Source: a virus
Virus record (IMG/VR): IMGVR_UViG_3300030430_000273
Coordinates: 1-22,639 of that record
Reading direction: 5' to 3' (one strand)
DNA length: 22,639 nucleotides
Under the pieces are notes generated by a model. That model worked only from the letters and a program-made list of their open reading frames with translations. It was not told the origin of the DNA and made no database searches. Position 1 is the stretch's first letter. The number at the start of each line of letters is the position of its first letter. The translations under genes were made by a program, and so were the position numbers. Below, piece by piece: positions 4,898 through 10,647 of this stretch.

Positions 4898-5146
4898 ATG
4901 AGCAACGTATCAACAGACATAACTATTACTGTAAAAGGTCAAGATCTACAGATAGACATTTATGCAGATGTAGACAGTGACCGTGTGCCAGACAATATAG
5001 ATTTAACCTGGAAAGGCAAAGATTTGCCGCCACGTTTAAAAGCCCATGTCGAGGAACATTTTGAAGATGAAATCAACGAAGCTATTTGTTTAGCACCATT
5101 AGACTTTGATGATACTTCTTATGATTTATCGAAAGAGTGTTTCTAA
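4898..5146 (+). CDS. Small acidic protein of unknown function
   Basis: An 82-residue acidic protein (SNVSTDITITVKGQDLQIDI, then a helix rich in Glu and Asp, ending DLSKECF). The first 40 residues look like beta strands and the rest helical. I recognise no domain. AAGGA lies seven bases before the ATG. It is the first gene after the second regulatory gap, and its stop overlaps the next ATG by one base (TAATG), so it heads the 4898-6808 operon. It could be a DNA mimic or regulator given its charge, but that is speculation. Confidence 0.6.
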   Translation: MSNVSTDITITVKGQDLQIDIYADVDSDRVPDNIDLTWKGKDLPPRLKAHVEEHFEDEINEAICLAPLDFDDTSYDLSKECF

Positions 5147-5397
5147 TGGATGAAGAGTGTGACTGCTACGGTTGCGTCACCATGCGTAAACCTTGCGTCA
5201 AAGAAGTTTTTGGAAGAAAATCATTAAACAAAGCGGAGGAAGCAGAATATATATTTTTAAAACGTGAAGTCGATAAATGGTCCGATGAACTCTATCGACT
5301 TGACGCCCACCCAAACGTCCAGGTTAATCTTTGGGTAGCACAAAAAGAACTAACAAAGTTTACAAGTAGAAAGAGGAAAGAAGGAGTAAACATATGA
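5146..5397 (+). CDS. Cysteine-rich small protein
   Basis: An 83-residue protein from the ATG at 5146 that shares its first base with the previous stop codon; an in-frame GTG at 5137 is less likely. The N-terminus carries Cys5, Cys7, Cys10 and Cys17 (DEECDCYGCVTMRKPC), a compact cluster that could bind zinc. The rest is helical (AEEAEYIFLKREVDKWSDEL, then a basic tail FTSRKRKEG). I do not recognise a family. It overlaps the next gene by 4 bases (ATGA). Confidence 0.6.
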   Translation: MDEECDCYGCVTMRKPCVKEVFGRKSLNKAEEAEYIFLKREVDKWSDELYRLDAHPNVQVNLWVAQKELTKFTSRKRKEGVNI

Positions 5398-5777
5398 TAG
5401 ATCAACGTTTAGTGTTGGCTAGAGAATTAGGCCGTATGCCTACTGAACAAGAAATTGGTCAGAGGATGAAAGATTTTACAGCTTCACACGATAAACTTAA
5501 CCACCATACAAAAGTAAATAAAGTGGTAAATCATCTTAGTGAGAAAGCAAAAGAAAAAGCTAACAAACATCGCAGGCAAAAAAGTATACAAGCTTCTCCC
5601 AGGGTGCGAACAATTAATATATTGATCCATTATAATTTAAACGCCAAGCAAATTGCTAATGCTTTAAATCTAACTGTTAGAGCGGTTAGAGACACTATTC
5701 ACCGCTACAAATTGCCAAGAGAAGAGGTAAAACCAATAAAAGGTAAGTGCGGTCATAAAGATATTGTGGGAATATAA
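5394..5777 (+). CDS. Helix-turn-helix DNA-binding protein, sigma-like N-terminus
   Basis: A 127-residue basic protein. Residues 7-25 (VLARELGRMPTEQEIGQRM) resemble the start of sigma factor region 3 ('ELGRxPTxxEIAxxM'). After a basic, lysine-rich linker, residues about 75-108 (NILIHYNLNAKQIANALN, then LTVRAVRDTIHRYKLP) form a helix-turn-helix of the kind found in sigma region 4 and transposase or homing-factor N-termini. It probably binds DNA and could act as an early or middle transcription regulator. It is too short and incomplete to be a functional sigma factor. AGGAG lies seven bases before the ATG. It ends one base before the nuclease gene's start. Confidence 0.65.
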   Translation: MIDQRLVLARELGRMPTEQEIGQRMKDFTASHDKLNHHTKVNKVVNHLSEKAKEKANKHRRQKSIQASPRVRTINILIHYNLNAKQIANALNLTVRAVRDTIHRYKLPREEVKPIKGKCGHKDIVGI

Positions 5778-5778
5778 G

Positions 5779-6600
5779 ATGCCTATTGTAGACAGCTTAG
5801 AAGTAGAAAACACTTTGCGATCACATTGGGCTTATCAAAAAATATCTAAGAGGCCAGATGAATTTACTGACTGTCAAAGAGAAGATGCTTTTCGACAGTA
5901 TGTCAGATCATTAGAAAACAACACTTTTCATTTTACTTTTGAAGATATGAAAAACTTTGAAGATTGGCACACAAAAGAATATACCGTTACGTGCCGATAT
6001 GTTTACATTTTTTTAGACAAAGAAAATGACAAATTCATACCTATTTATGTTGGAAAAACTGCACGCCTTAAAGAGCGCTTCAAACAACACTCTGAAAAAG
6101 ATTGGTTCAAACACGTTAAGCATTTAGCGGTAGAAGTTCATTTTGACGATGAAGAAGCAGGAGCAAGAGAAACAGAATTAATAAAAGTTTTGACACCGCT
6201 ATTCAACAAACAAGGCGGTCTAGGCATGTCGTTTAAAAAAAATGAAACAGATCTCGATCTTAAAGTACCTAAAAACAATGATGTTACTAACTTACCGTTT
6301 GCGCCTACTAAAGATGCTGTTGAAAAATACAACAAACTTGGAGCGACAACAAAATATTATTTACACGATGGTATGCTTGAGAAAAAATGCCCAAAAGCAG
6401 AAGCCTTTGCAAAAAAACATTTAAAACGATTGCAACACCTTGGAAATAAAAGATTAACAGAAAGCAGCAAACAATGGCTAAAAATTGACAAGTACCAAAT
6501 GCAGCAAGAAAAAAAACACCGTATGAAGTGGCAAATGAAAATGCAAAATGGGCAAAGTTTGATAGATCAACTTGAAGCAGTTATAAACGGAAGGGCATAA
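5779..6600 (+). CDS. GIY-YIG family endonuclease
   Basis: A 273-residue protein from the ATG at 5779 (GGGA seven bases upstream); an in-frame TTG at 5764 is less likely. The nuclease domain covers residues about 74-146: YVYIF (74-78, the 'GIY' strand), IYVGKTARLKERFKQH (89-104, the 'YIG' strand and the helix with Arg100 and His104), then a glutamate-bearing helix GARETELI (128-135, Glu131) and PLFNKQGG. These are the catalytic elements of GIY-YIG enzymes. The C-terminal 120 residues are lysine-rich and helical and may bind DNA. It could be a homing-type enzyme, a host-DNA degrading enzyme or a repair nuclease; no intron is apparent around it. Confidence 0.75.
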   Translation: MPIVDSLEVENTLRSHWAYQKISKRPDEFTDCQREDAFRQYVRSLENNTFHFTFEDMKNFEDWHTKEYTVTCRYVYIFLDKENDKFIPIYVGKTARLKERFKQHSEKDWFKHVKHLAVEVHFDDEEAGARETELIKVLTPLFNKQGGLGMSFKKNETDLDLKVPKNNDVTNLPFAPTKDAVEKYNKLGATTKYYLHDGMLEKKCPKAEAFAKKHLKRLQHLGNKRLTESSKQWLKIDKYQMQQEKKHRMKWQMKMQNGQSLIDQLEAVINGRA

Positions 6601-6601
6601 C

Positions 6602-6808
6602 ATGGATTACTGGACACTGCTTACGCTAGGCTATCAGGTACTTGAGCATACTATGTATGTCAGCATTTGGTTTCCTAATGAAGAAGATTGTTGGAGCGTA
6701 CTACTTAACAATAATACGCTCTACGATCAGATCAATGCTCAAGAAGGTTATTGTGATGTTAGCGAGGTCACATCAAGATTAGTCAAACCTAAAATAAGGC
6801 CCTGGTAA
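6602..6808 (+). CDS. Small protein of unknown function, end of early operon
   Basis: A 68-residue protein (MDYWTLLTLGYQVLEHTMYV, ending VTSRLVKPKIRPW) with many aromatic residues, moderately acidic and without a clear membrane segment. AAGGG lies seven bases before the ATG, and the gene starts two bases after the nuclease stop. Its stop codon abuts the endolysin stop codon exactly (6808 and 6809), so the early and late operons meet tail to tail without spacing. I recognise no family; small proteins like this are common in phage early regions. Confidence 0.6.
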   Translation: MDYWTLLTLGYQVLEHTMYVSIWFPNEEDCWSVLLNNNTLYDQINAQEGYCDVSEVTSRLVKPKIRPW

Positions 6809-6816
6809 TTACAGCC
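6798..6816. terminator. Weak bidirectional terminator at the convergent junction
   Basis: GGC and TG (minus strand) pair with CA and GCC across a two-base bulge to give about 5 bp with a 7-base loop. U-rich sequence follows on both sides (UUAUUUU leftward, AGCUUUU rightward). It straddles the two abutting stop codons, where a terminator would be expected, but the stem is weak and interrupted. Confidence 0.25.
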
Positions 6817-7237
6817 AAGCTTTTACAGAAAAACATGGGCAGGCTTTAGAAGCATATTCATTATGTCCAGACACTTTTGTAATGCTTGGGAACTTCTTTT
6901 TGTAATCTTCTATAAGCTGGCGCAAGGATGATTCTTGTTCTGGTGTAAAGTTGTCGGCAAATTCTCCATCAGCAATGCCACCTCTACCACCAACTAGGCT
7001 TACCCCTATGGTAGTCTTGTTTCGGCCCCCAACGTGCGCTCCTGTGCGCTCTACAGGGCGTCCGTAGCCTACTGCGCCATCTCTATGTATAACGGCATGA
7101 TAGCCTATGTCAGACCACTTGCGCTCTTCAACGTGCCATCTGCGTATTTCTGCAACGACATCATCAACAGGTTTGTCTGCCATCCAACTAGGGTTTGTTG
7201 CCGTAGCGTGAATTATTATTTCGTCTATATCTCTCAT
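6809..7237 (-). CDS. N-acetylmuramoyl-L-alanine amidase (T7 lysozyme-type endolysin)
   Basis: A 142-residue Amidase_2 enzyme that cuts the bond between MurNAc and L-Ala in peptidoglycan. It matches T7 lysozyme closely: IIIHATAT with zinc ligand His10, WSDIGYHAVIHRDG with Tyr46 at the T7 position, GAHVGGRNKTTIGVSLVGG, NFTPEQ, then VSGHNEYASKACPCF with His125, Lys131 and Cys133 at exactly the spacing of T7 His122, Lys128 and Cys130. The extra Cys135 replaces a small residue. There is no signal peptide, so release depends on the holin. Its start overlaps the holin stop by 4 bases. T7 lysozyme also inhibits T7 RNA polymerase; no such polymerase is visible here. Confidence 0.93.
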   Translation of the reverse strand: MRDIDEIIIHATATNPSWMADKPVDDVVAEIRRWHVEERKWSDIGYHAVIHRDGAVGYGRPVERTGAHVGGRNKTTIGVSLVGGRGGIADGEFADNFTPEQESSLRQLIEDYKKKFPSITKVSGHNEYASKACPCFSVKAWL

Positions 7238-7611
7238 TTTTTACTATCCGTTTTGTTAAGTTTATCGAACGATCTCATTCCAGAAATTCCAAGCATTCCT
7301 AAAAGCAGAGGCATCATAACTGACATATCAGCTTGTGGAATAACTACACCGAACCCCATAGCTATGGGCGCAACCATATAATTTATGCCAAGAGAAATAC
7401 CACATATCCAACCAATCAGTGGCCGCCACGAAGCCTGAAACCAATTTCCCTTTGCGTCAGCTTTGAGTATTTCTAACTGAGCCATAGCTAGTTCTTGCGC
7501 ATGTTTGTCGCTCATGGTTGCAATTTCATGCGCTAATTTTGCAGCTTGATCTTTGTCCTGTATCACCTTTCCAAGAAGGCCACTAACAGGTTCAATAAGT
7601 TTATCTATCAT
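7234..7611 (-). CDS. Holin of the 3TM superfamily
   Basis: A 125-residue membrane protein. Residues 1-50 are an amphipathic charged helix (KDQAAKLAHEIATMSDKHAQE). Then comes the signature NWFQASWRPLIGWICGISLGI (first membrane segment), a second one around YMVAPIAMGFGVVI, and MMPLLLGMLGISGMRSFDK (third). 'WRPxIGWxCG' and 'PLLLGMLGxxGxRxxxK' are diagnostic of the Holin_3TM family. It forms the timed membrane hole that releases the endolysin, whose gene follows with a 4-base overlap. Confidence 0.9.
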   Translation of the reverse strand: MIDKLIEPVSGLLGKVIQDKDQAAKLAHEIATMSDKHAQELAMAQLEILKADAKGNWFQASWRPLIGWICGISLGINYMVAPIAMGFGVVIPQADMSVMMPLLLGMLGISGMRSFDKLNKTDSKK

Positions 7612-7913
7612 TCTTTTTTACCCATGTTTGTAAAACCATAATAAGCCGCAACTATAGCAGCAATACTGACATAATATATATTACTCATACTGCTTAACAT
7701 TTCTGATGCCCTAGGTAGATCCATCCATTCAGTAAATACTACGCCAAACGGAAACAAAAGCATACCTGTCAAACTAAACCACGCCATTCTGCGTTGCGCA
7801 TCGCGTTTGGCATCAGCGTCAATCATAATTCTGCGCCGATCCTCTAGCATTATTTCACGTTCTTCGGGATCTATTTTTCCGTTGTCGTTTAAGTCGTATT
7901 TTTGTTTGGGCAT
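7608..7913 (-). CDS. EF-hand two-pass membrane protein of the lysis cluster
   Basis: A 101-residue protein. The start at 7913 (MPKQKYDLNDNG) is preferred over an ATG six bases earlier because AGGAG lies seven bases before it. Residues 7-18, DLNDNGKIDPEE, are a perfect EF-hand calcium loop (Asp7, Asn9, Asn11, Gly12, Ile14, Asp15, Glu18). A charged helix follows (MLEDRRRIMIDADAKRDAQR), then two membrane segments around MAWFSLTGMLLFPFGVVF and VSIAAIVAAYYGF. Similar proteins are frequent in marine phages, usually unannotated. It lies directly before the holin (4-base overlap), so a role in lysis timing or as a second holin is likely but unproven. Confidence 0.75.
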   Translation of the reverse strand: MPKQKYDLNDNGKIDPEEREIMLEDRRRIMIDADAKRDAQRRMAWFSLTGMLLFPFGVVFTEWMDLPRASEMLSSMSNIYYVSIAAIVAAYYGFTNMGKKE

Positions 7914-8091
7914 CTGCATACTCCTGACATATGCGCCTATTATAACCTAATATAATTAATTTACCATTTTTATCGTAAACAGCCCATTTTTTGCCACGCT
8001 CTACGGCAACTGGGTTGTTATCTCCAAACACAAAAGTTCCTGACTTGAGTGATTTTTCATTACGCTTGCTCTCTTTTTTTCTTCTTGGCAT
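7855..8091 (-). CDS. Small basic protein of unknown function
   Basis: Up to 78 residues. The central segment GKKWAVYDKNGKLIILGYNRRICQEYADA looks like a real small fold (strand-turn-strand-helix). The ends are very basic. An ATG at 8091 lacks a ribosome site; a GTG at 8034 has AGGA six bases upstream and would give 58 residues. It overlaps the membrane peptide gene (8001-8180) in another frame and the EF-hand gene at its end by about 60 bases, so only part of it is free of overlap. I recognise no family. Confidence 0.45.
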   Translation of the reverse strand: MPRRKKESKRNEKSLKSGTFVFGDNNPVAVERGKKWAVYDKNGKLIILGYNRRICQEYADAQTKIRLKRQRKNRSRRT

Positions 8092-8180
8092 TGGCTCATT
8101 TCGGGAAAGGTTGCTATTTGATAGAACCTTAAATTATCTGTATTCACAAATTGAATAAAAACTAAAACATAAACTACCAC
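8001..8180 (-). CDS. Small single-pass membrane protein
   Basis: A 59-residue protein from a GTG at 8180, which has GGGA nine bases upstream and overlaps the preceding stop by 7 bases; a TTG at 8207 is an alternative. The N-terminus is one membrane segment (VVYVLVFIQFV), followed by an outside tail with two cysteines (FPEMSQCQEEKK and ELLCLEI), a layout common in small exported phage proteins. No lipobox is present, so it does not look like an outer spanin. It overlaps the 7855-8091 frame heavily; both cannot be under free selection over the shared 91 bases. Confidence 0.45.
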   Translation of the reverse strand: MVVYVLVFIQFVNTDNLRFYQIATFPEMSQCQEEKKRASVMKNHSSQELLCLEITTQLP

Positions 8181-8644
8181 GGCCAATAATCCCAAATATT
8201 TATCCAACCTTTATGGTGCAGCCATGCCGTAGAGCCAATGAACGAGGCCAAGATAAGCAAAACGATTGATGTAAGGGTAAGTGCTAAGTCAGCCCTTTCT
8301 TGTGCCTCACGCCTCGCTAGACGCTCTGCTTCGCGTTTTTCTGCTAAAACTTCTCTTCTAATTTTTAACAAAGTATTCCAGTGCGATGGTCCTAATCCAC
8401 TTTTTGTTGGATCACAAATCCAATCCTTAAGCTCCTGTTCCGCTTGGGCATTTTTTAATTCAGTTTCCCACCTTGCGAATGCCTCAGATCGTGCGTCTTT
8501 AGTTGTAATACCTTTTTTTTGTAGTTTCTTTTTTGCATTATCTGTTGCGTCAAAAAATTGACCGATTTGTTTACTTAAACCAGCAACGGTTTTCCCTGCA
8601 GATATGCCAGCCTTGATGGACGCGAGCAAGCTGATAGGATCCAT
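8174..8644 (-). CDS. C-terminally anchored phage protein, function unknown
   Basis: A 156-residue protein. The N-terminus (MDPISLLASIKAGISAGKT) is mildly hydrophobic, followed by a long charged helix region: LKDWICDPTKSGLGPSHW, then RREVLAEKREAERLARREAQERADL, a probable coiled coil. Residues about 119-141 (LALTLTSIVLLILASFIGSTAWL) form one membrane segment, and the tail is tryptophan-rich (WINIWDYWPW). Proteins with this 'ELxDWIxxxxGPxxWxxLLxIRxE' pattern are common in phages beside structural and lysis genes, without known function. It lies two bases after the coiled-coil protein gene and belongs to the membrane-protein cluster before the holin. Confidence 0.7.
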   Translation of the reverse strand: MDPISLLASIKAGISAGKTVAGLSKQIGQFFDATDNAKKKLQKKGITTKDARSEAFARWETELKNAQAEQELKDWICDPTKSGLGPSHWNTLLKIRREVLAEKREAERLARREAQERADLALTLTSIVLLILASFIGSTAWLHHKGWINIWDYWPW

Positions 8645-8646
8645 AT

Positions 8647-9051
8647 CTACATCCCGTCTTTACGGGTAAACTCTACTGTCTTTTCTAAGACTGCAACTCT
8701 TGCTTGCAGCTTAATTATAGCCATCATATGTTGAGCCATAGAAGCAGTTTCTTCGTGTAGCGCGTCGATTTCTTCGTATATCTCATCAATCGTTTCGCCA
8801 CCTTCCTCTTCAACCTCTACAATGTAATCTATAATCTCATCTATTTGTTCGCTATTTGCTTCTACATCCCTAATTAAATTAGTTCGATCAGTTGCATTAT
8901 TTTCAATAGTCAACCTTTCTACTTCTGCACTAAGACCCTCAATAATAGAAGCTTGGCTAGAAGCATACCATATGCCACCACTTATTGTACCGACAATCGC
9001 TACTATCATTGTGCCAGCGGTAAGTATATTTACCTTGGGCAATTCCATCAA
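8647..9051 (-). CDS. Membrane-anchored coiled-coil protein (possible inner spanin)
   Basis: A 134-residue protein. Residues about 7-32 form a membrane anchor (ILTAGTMIVAIVGTISGGIWYA), followed by an acidic heptad-rich helix to the end (IEGLSAEVERLTIENN, then a run of EEEGGETIDEIYEEIDALHEE, ending AVLEKTVEFTRKDGM). A type II signal-anchor plus periplasmic coiled coil is the layout of inner-membrane spanins (Rz type), which join the membranes in the last step of lysis. No partner lipoprotein with a lipobox was found, so the call is tentative. It overlaps the next upstream gene by 4 bases. Confidence 0.65.
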   Translation of the reverse strand: MMELPKVNILTAGTMIVAIVGTISGGIWYASSQASIIEGLSAEVERLTIENNATDRTNLIRDVEANSEQIDEIIDYIVEVEEEGGETIDEIYEEIDALHEETASMAQHMMAIIKLQARVAVLEKTVEFTRKDGM

Positions 9052-9323
9052 TAACCGTTAGCTACCAGTTTACTAAACTCACCTGACATCAGTTTTTTCT
9101 TAATGTATTCGTTTAGCTCTTCGCTACCTATTTTTGCACCGCATTCTTTCATCCACATTTCAATCACAACAAAAGGTATCGATCCTGCAAGCCTCATATC
9201 AGATTTGCGGTTATGCCCATCTATGTTGCGCTCTTTATTAAAATCTAGAATGCTCTGAATATCCTGACTGCGGTTAATTACAATCTTTCCGTCCTCATCA
9301 AAATATTTTGTTTGTACACTCAT
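9048..9323 (-). CDS. Conserved phage protein of the head region
   Basis: A 91-residue soluble protein: YFDEDGKIVINRSQDIQSIL, then NKERNIDGHNRKSDMRLAGS, IPFVVIEMWMKECGAKI, and a C-terminal helix ending EFSKLVANGY. The 'SQDxxxxLxxNKxxxN' and 'xMRxxxSIPxVVxExWxKE' pattern is familiar from small proteins encoded near the capsid genes of many podoviruses and siphoviruses, with no proven role. It overlaps the adjacent genes by 4 bases on both sides, so it is cotranscribed with the head genes and is probably a virion-assembly factor. Confidence 0.7.
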   Translation of the reverse strand: MSVQTKYFDEDGKIVINRSQDIQSILDFNKERNIDGHNRKSDMRLAGSIPFVVIEMWMKECGAKIGSEELNEYIKKKLMSGEFSKLVANGY

Positions 9324-9589
9324 TTTTTGGCTTTCTTTTTCTTCGTTTTTTTAGCAGGGCCTTTTCCGTCCTCCCAAGCTTCGTTGACATTAGGTGTAGA
9401 TGGATCATCGCTTAGAACCTGTCCTTTAGCGTTTCTTGCTCTTTTAGGTTTAGATGCTCCAATCTCTAATGCAAAGCCTGCTTGCAATAAAATTGCACCT
9501 TCTTCAGCGTCAACTTCTACTTCTTCGCCTTCATTTGCAGCAACACCGTTTACAAAAGGTCGCCTGTCAGTTGTAATTTTAATTTTCAT
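9320..9589 (-). CDS. Small protein directly after the major capsid gene
   Basis: An 89-residue protein from the ATG at 9589, which has a perfect AGGAGG five bases upstream; a longer reading to 9625 would cross the hairpin at 9607-9624 and is rejected. Residues 1-40 (MKIKITTDRRPFVNGVAANE, then GEEVEVDAEEGAILLQAGFA) match small 'KVxVxGxxxxxGExxxVdeexAxxLixaGxA' proteins often found just downstream of phage coat genes. The C-terminus is lysine-rich (PAKKTKKKKAKK). It may decorate or complete the head. Strong ribosome loading suggests high expression along with the coat protein. Confidence 0.72.
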   Translation of the reverse strand: MKIKITTDRRPFVNGVAANEGEEVEVDAEEGAILLQAGFALEIGASKPKRARNAKGQVLSDDPSTPNVNEAWEDGKGPAKKTKKKKAKK

Positions 9590-9606
9590 AATATCCTCCT
9601 TACGGA

Positions 9607-9624
9607 TGGGGCATTGCTGCCCCA
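9607..9624 (-). other. GNRA-capped RNA hairpin behind the capsid gene
   Basis: On the minus strand, UGGGGCA (9624-9618) pairs with UGCCCCA (9613-9607) in a perfect 7-bp stem capped by GCAA, a GNRA tetraloop in the leftward transcript. It lies eight bases after the capsid stop codon and just before the AGGAGG of the next gene. There is no U-tract, so it is not a standard terminator; an mRNA-stabilising or processing element is more likely. Confidence 0.5.
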
Positions 9625-9631
9625 CCTAATT

Positions 9632-10624
9632 TTATGATGCGTTGATATCTGCCACGATCCCATGGGCTTTCTGCGAAGTTACCTGTAAGCCATATTCGCA
9701 GGAAATTAATCTGCGCTCTGACAGACCAGTTTTGGCTAAGGGTTCTTGTTTAGCAGTCTGCAAGTAAGCAACCTCTGCATATGATGGATCAAGAACAAGA
9801 ACATCAGGTGTATAATCTACACTTGACACTGTTCTGACACGCATATGACGATTAGGTACAATTTGTACTTCACCAAAATCACTGATGTACACATCAATAG
9901 CTGCATTTAGCTTGCTATCTTCTGCTTCTTTAAAGCGTGTTGCGTTACCAGTAAAAGTTGAGATTTTTTGCTTCTGCGCTGAACCACACATGACAATTTT
10001 AGGTGTAGCCCCTGCGTTCCAACAATCAGCTATTACTCCTTTGAGAAGTGCTTCTGTAATTGGTCGCAAAGTTCCGTCAGTAGCCGCTGCATTTACAAAC
10101 CCAGCTTCGCCTGTGCCTGAAGTTGTACCGTTAGCACCACCAGAGCCACGAGAAACGTTTGTGGTTAGGTATGCTGGTAAACCAGCAGTTGCCCTAGCAG
10201 TACCAGAAGCCCCTGCGTTTGAGGCTACGTTATCAAGAAGCATTGCCTCCATGTCACGCTTTAGCTCGCTAAGTTTATAAGCAACCTGTTTAGCAACAGT
10301 TTGGGCATTTGCTACTCCATTAACTGCCTGGTTTGTTGAAGAAACTTCGACAACCTTTGCAGAAATTTGAGTATGCGCTCCTTTACGAACAGCATTTGTG
10401 GGGGCTGTATTGGAAAGTCCGACATCGCCCTCTATCTGTCTGTTCGCGCTAGTTGCAGCAAGATCAACTTCACTCCACTCGAAGAACGTGTTGTCGACGT
10501 TGCGTGTTCCAATAGAGGACATCAAAATTGTCTCTGTTGGGGTTATAGAGGCCATTGCCTCACTGAGATCCTCACGAATTGTCGTAACATCGTAAGTCTC
10601 GTTTGTATTAGCTGTTACAGCCAT
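9632..10624 (-). CDS. Major capsid protein (DUF5309-type, HK97 fold expected)
   Basis: A 330-residue coat protein. The N-terminus reads MAVTANTNETYDVTTIREDL, then PTETILMSSIGTRNVDNTFFEW, QIEGDVG and the helix KQVAYKLSELKRDMEAMLLDN. Further along are TEALLKGVIADCWNAGATPK, AIDVYISDFGEVQIVPNRHMR and VLVLDPSYAEVAYLQ, near the end. This series, 'DlsdxixxlxPxeTPxxs' followed by 'ELKRDxExxll' and 'YxtdFGxvxvvxnrxm', is the signature of DUF5309/SU10-like capsid proteins of many marine phages. It follows the scaffold gene, and a good AGGAG site precedes the ATG. It forms the icosahedral head lattice. Confidence 0.88.
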   Translation of the reverse strand: MAVTANTNETYDVTTIREDLSEAMASITPTETILMSSIGTRNVDNTFFEWSEVDLAATSANRQIEGDVGLSNTAPTNAVRKGAHTQISAKVVEVSSTNQAVNGVANAQTVAKQVAYKLSELKRDMEAMLLDNVASNAGASGTARATAGLPAYLTTNVSRGSGGANGTTSGTGEAGFVNAAATDGTLRPITEALLKGVIADCWNAGATPKIVMCGSAQKQKISTFTGNATRFKEAEDSKLNAAIDVYISDFGEVQIVPNRHMRVRTVSSVDYTPDVLVLDPSYAEVAYLQTAKQEPLAKTGLSERRLISCEYGLQVTSQKAHGIVADINAS

Positions 10625-10647
10625 AATTTAGTCTCCTAGACAAAAGT

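Noticed and set aside
4800-4913. N-terminal extension of RusA
   Set aside because: The extension is hydrophobic and cysteine-rich, unlike RusA, and would cover the intergenic regulatory gap and overlap the start of the 4898 gene.
8238-8561. Plus-strand 107-residue frame
   Set aside because: It is the antisense of the charged helix of the 8174-8644 protein; repeated Ala/Ser/Arg codons arise from that composition.
9885-10280. Plus-strand 131-residue frame
   Set aside because: It is antisense to the major capsid gene, with no ribosome site; its long open length follows from the Ala/Thr-rich coat codons.
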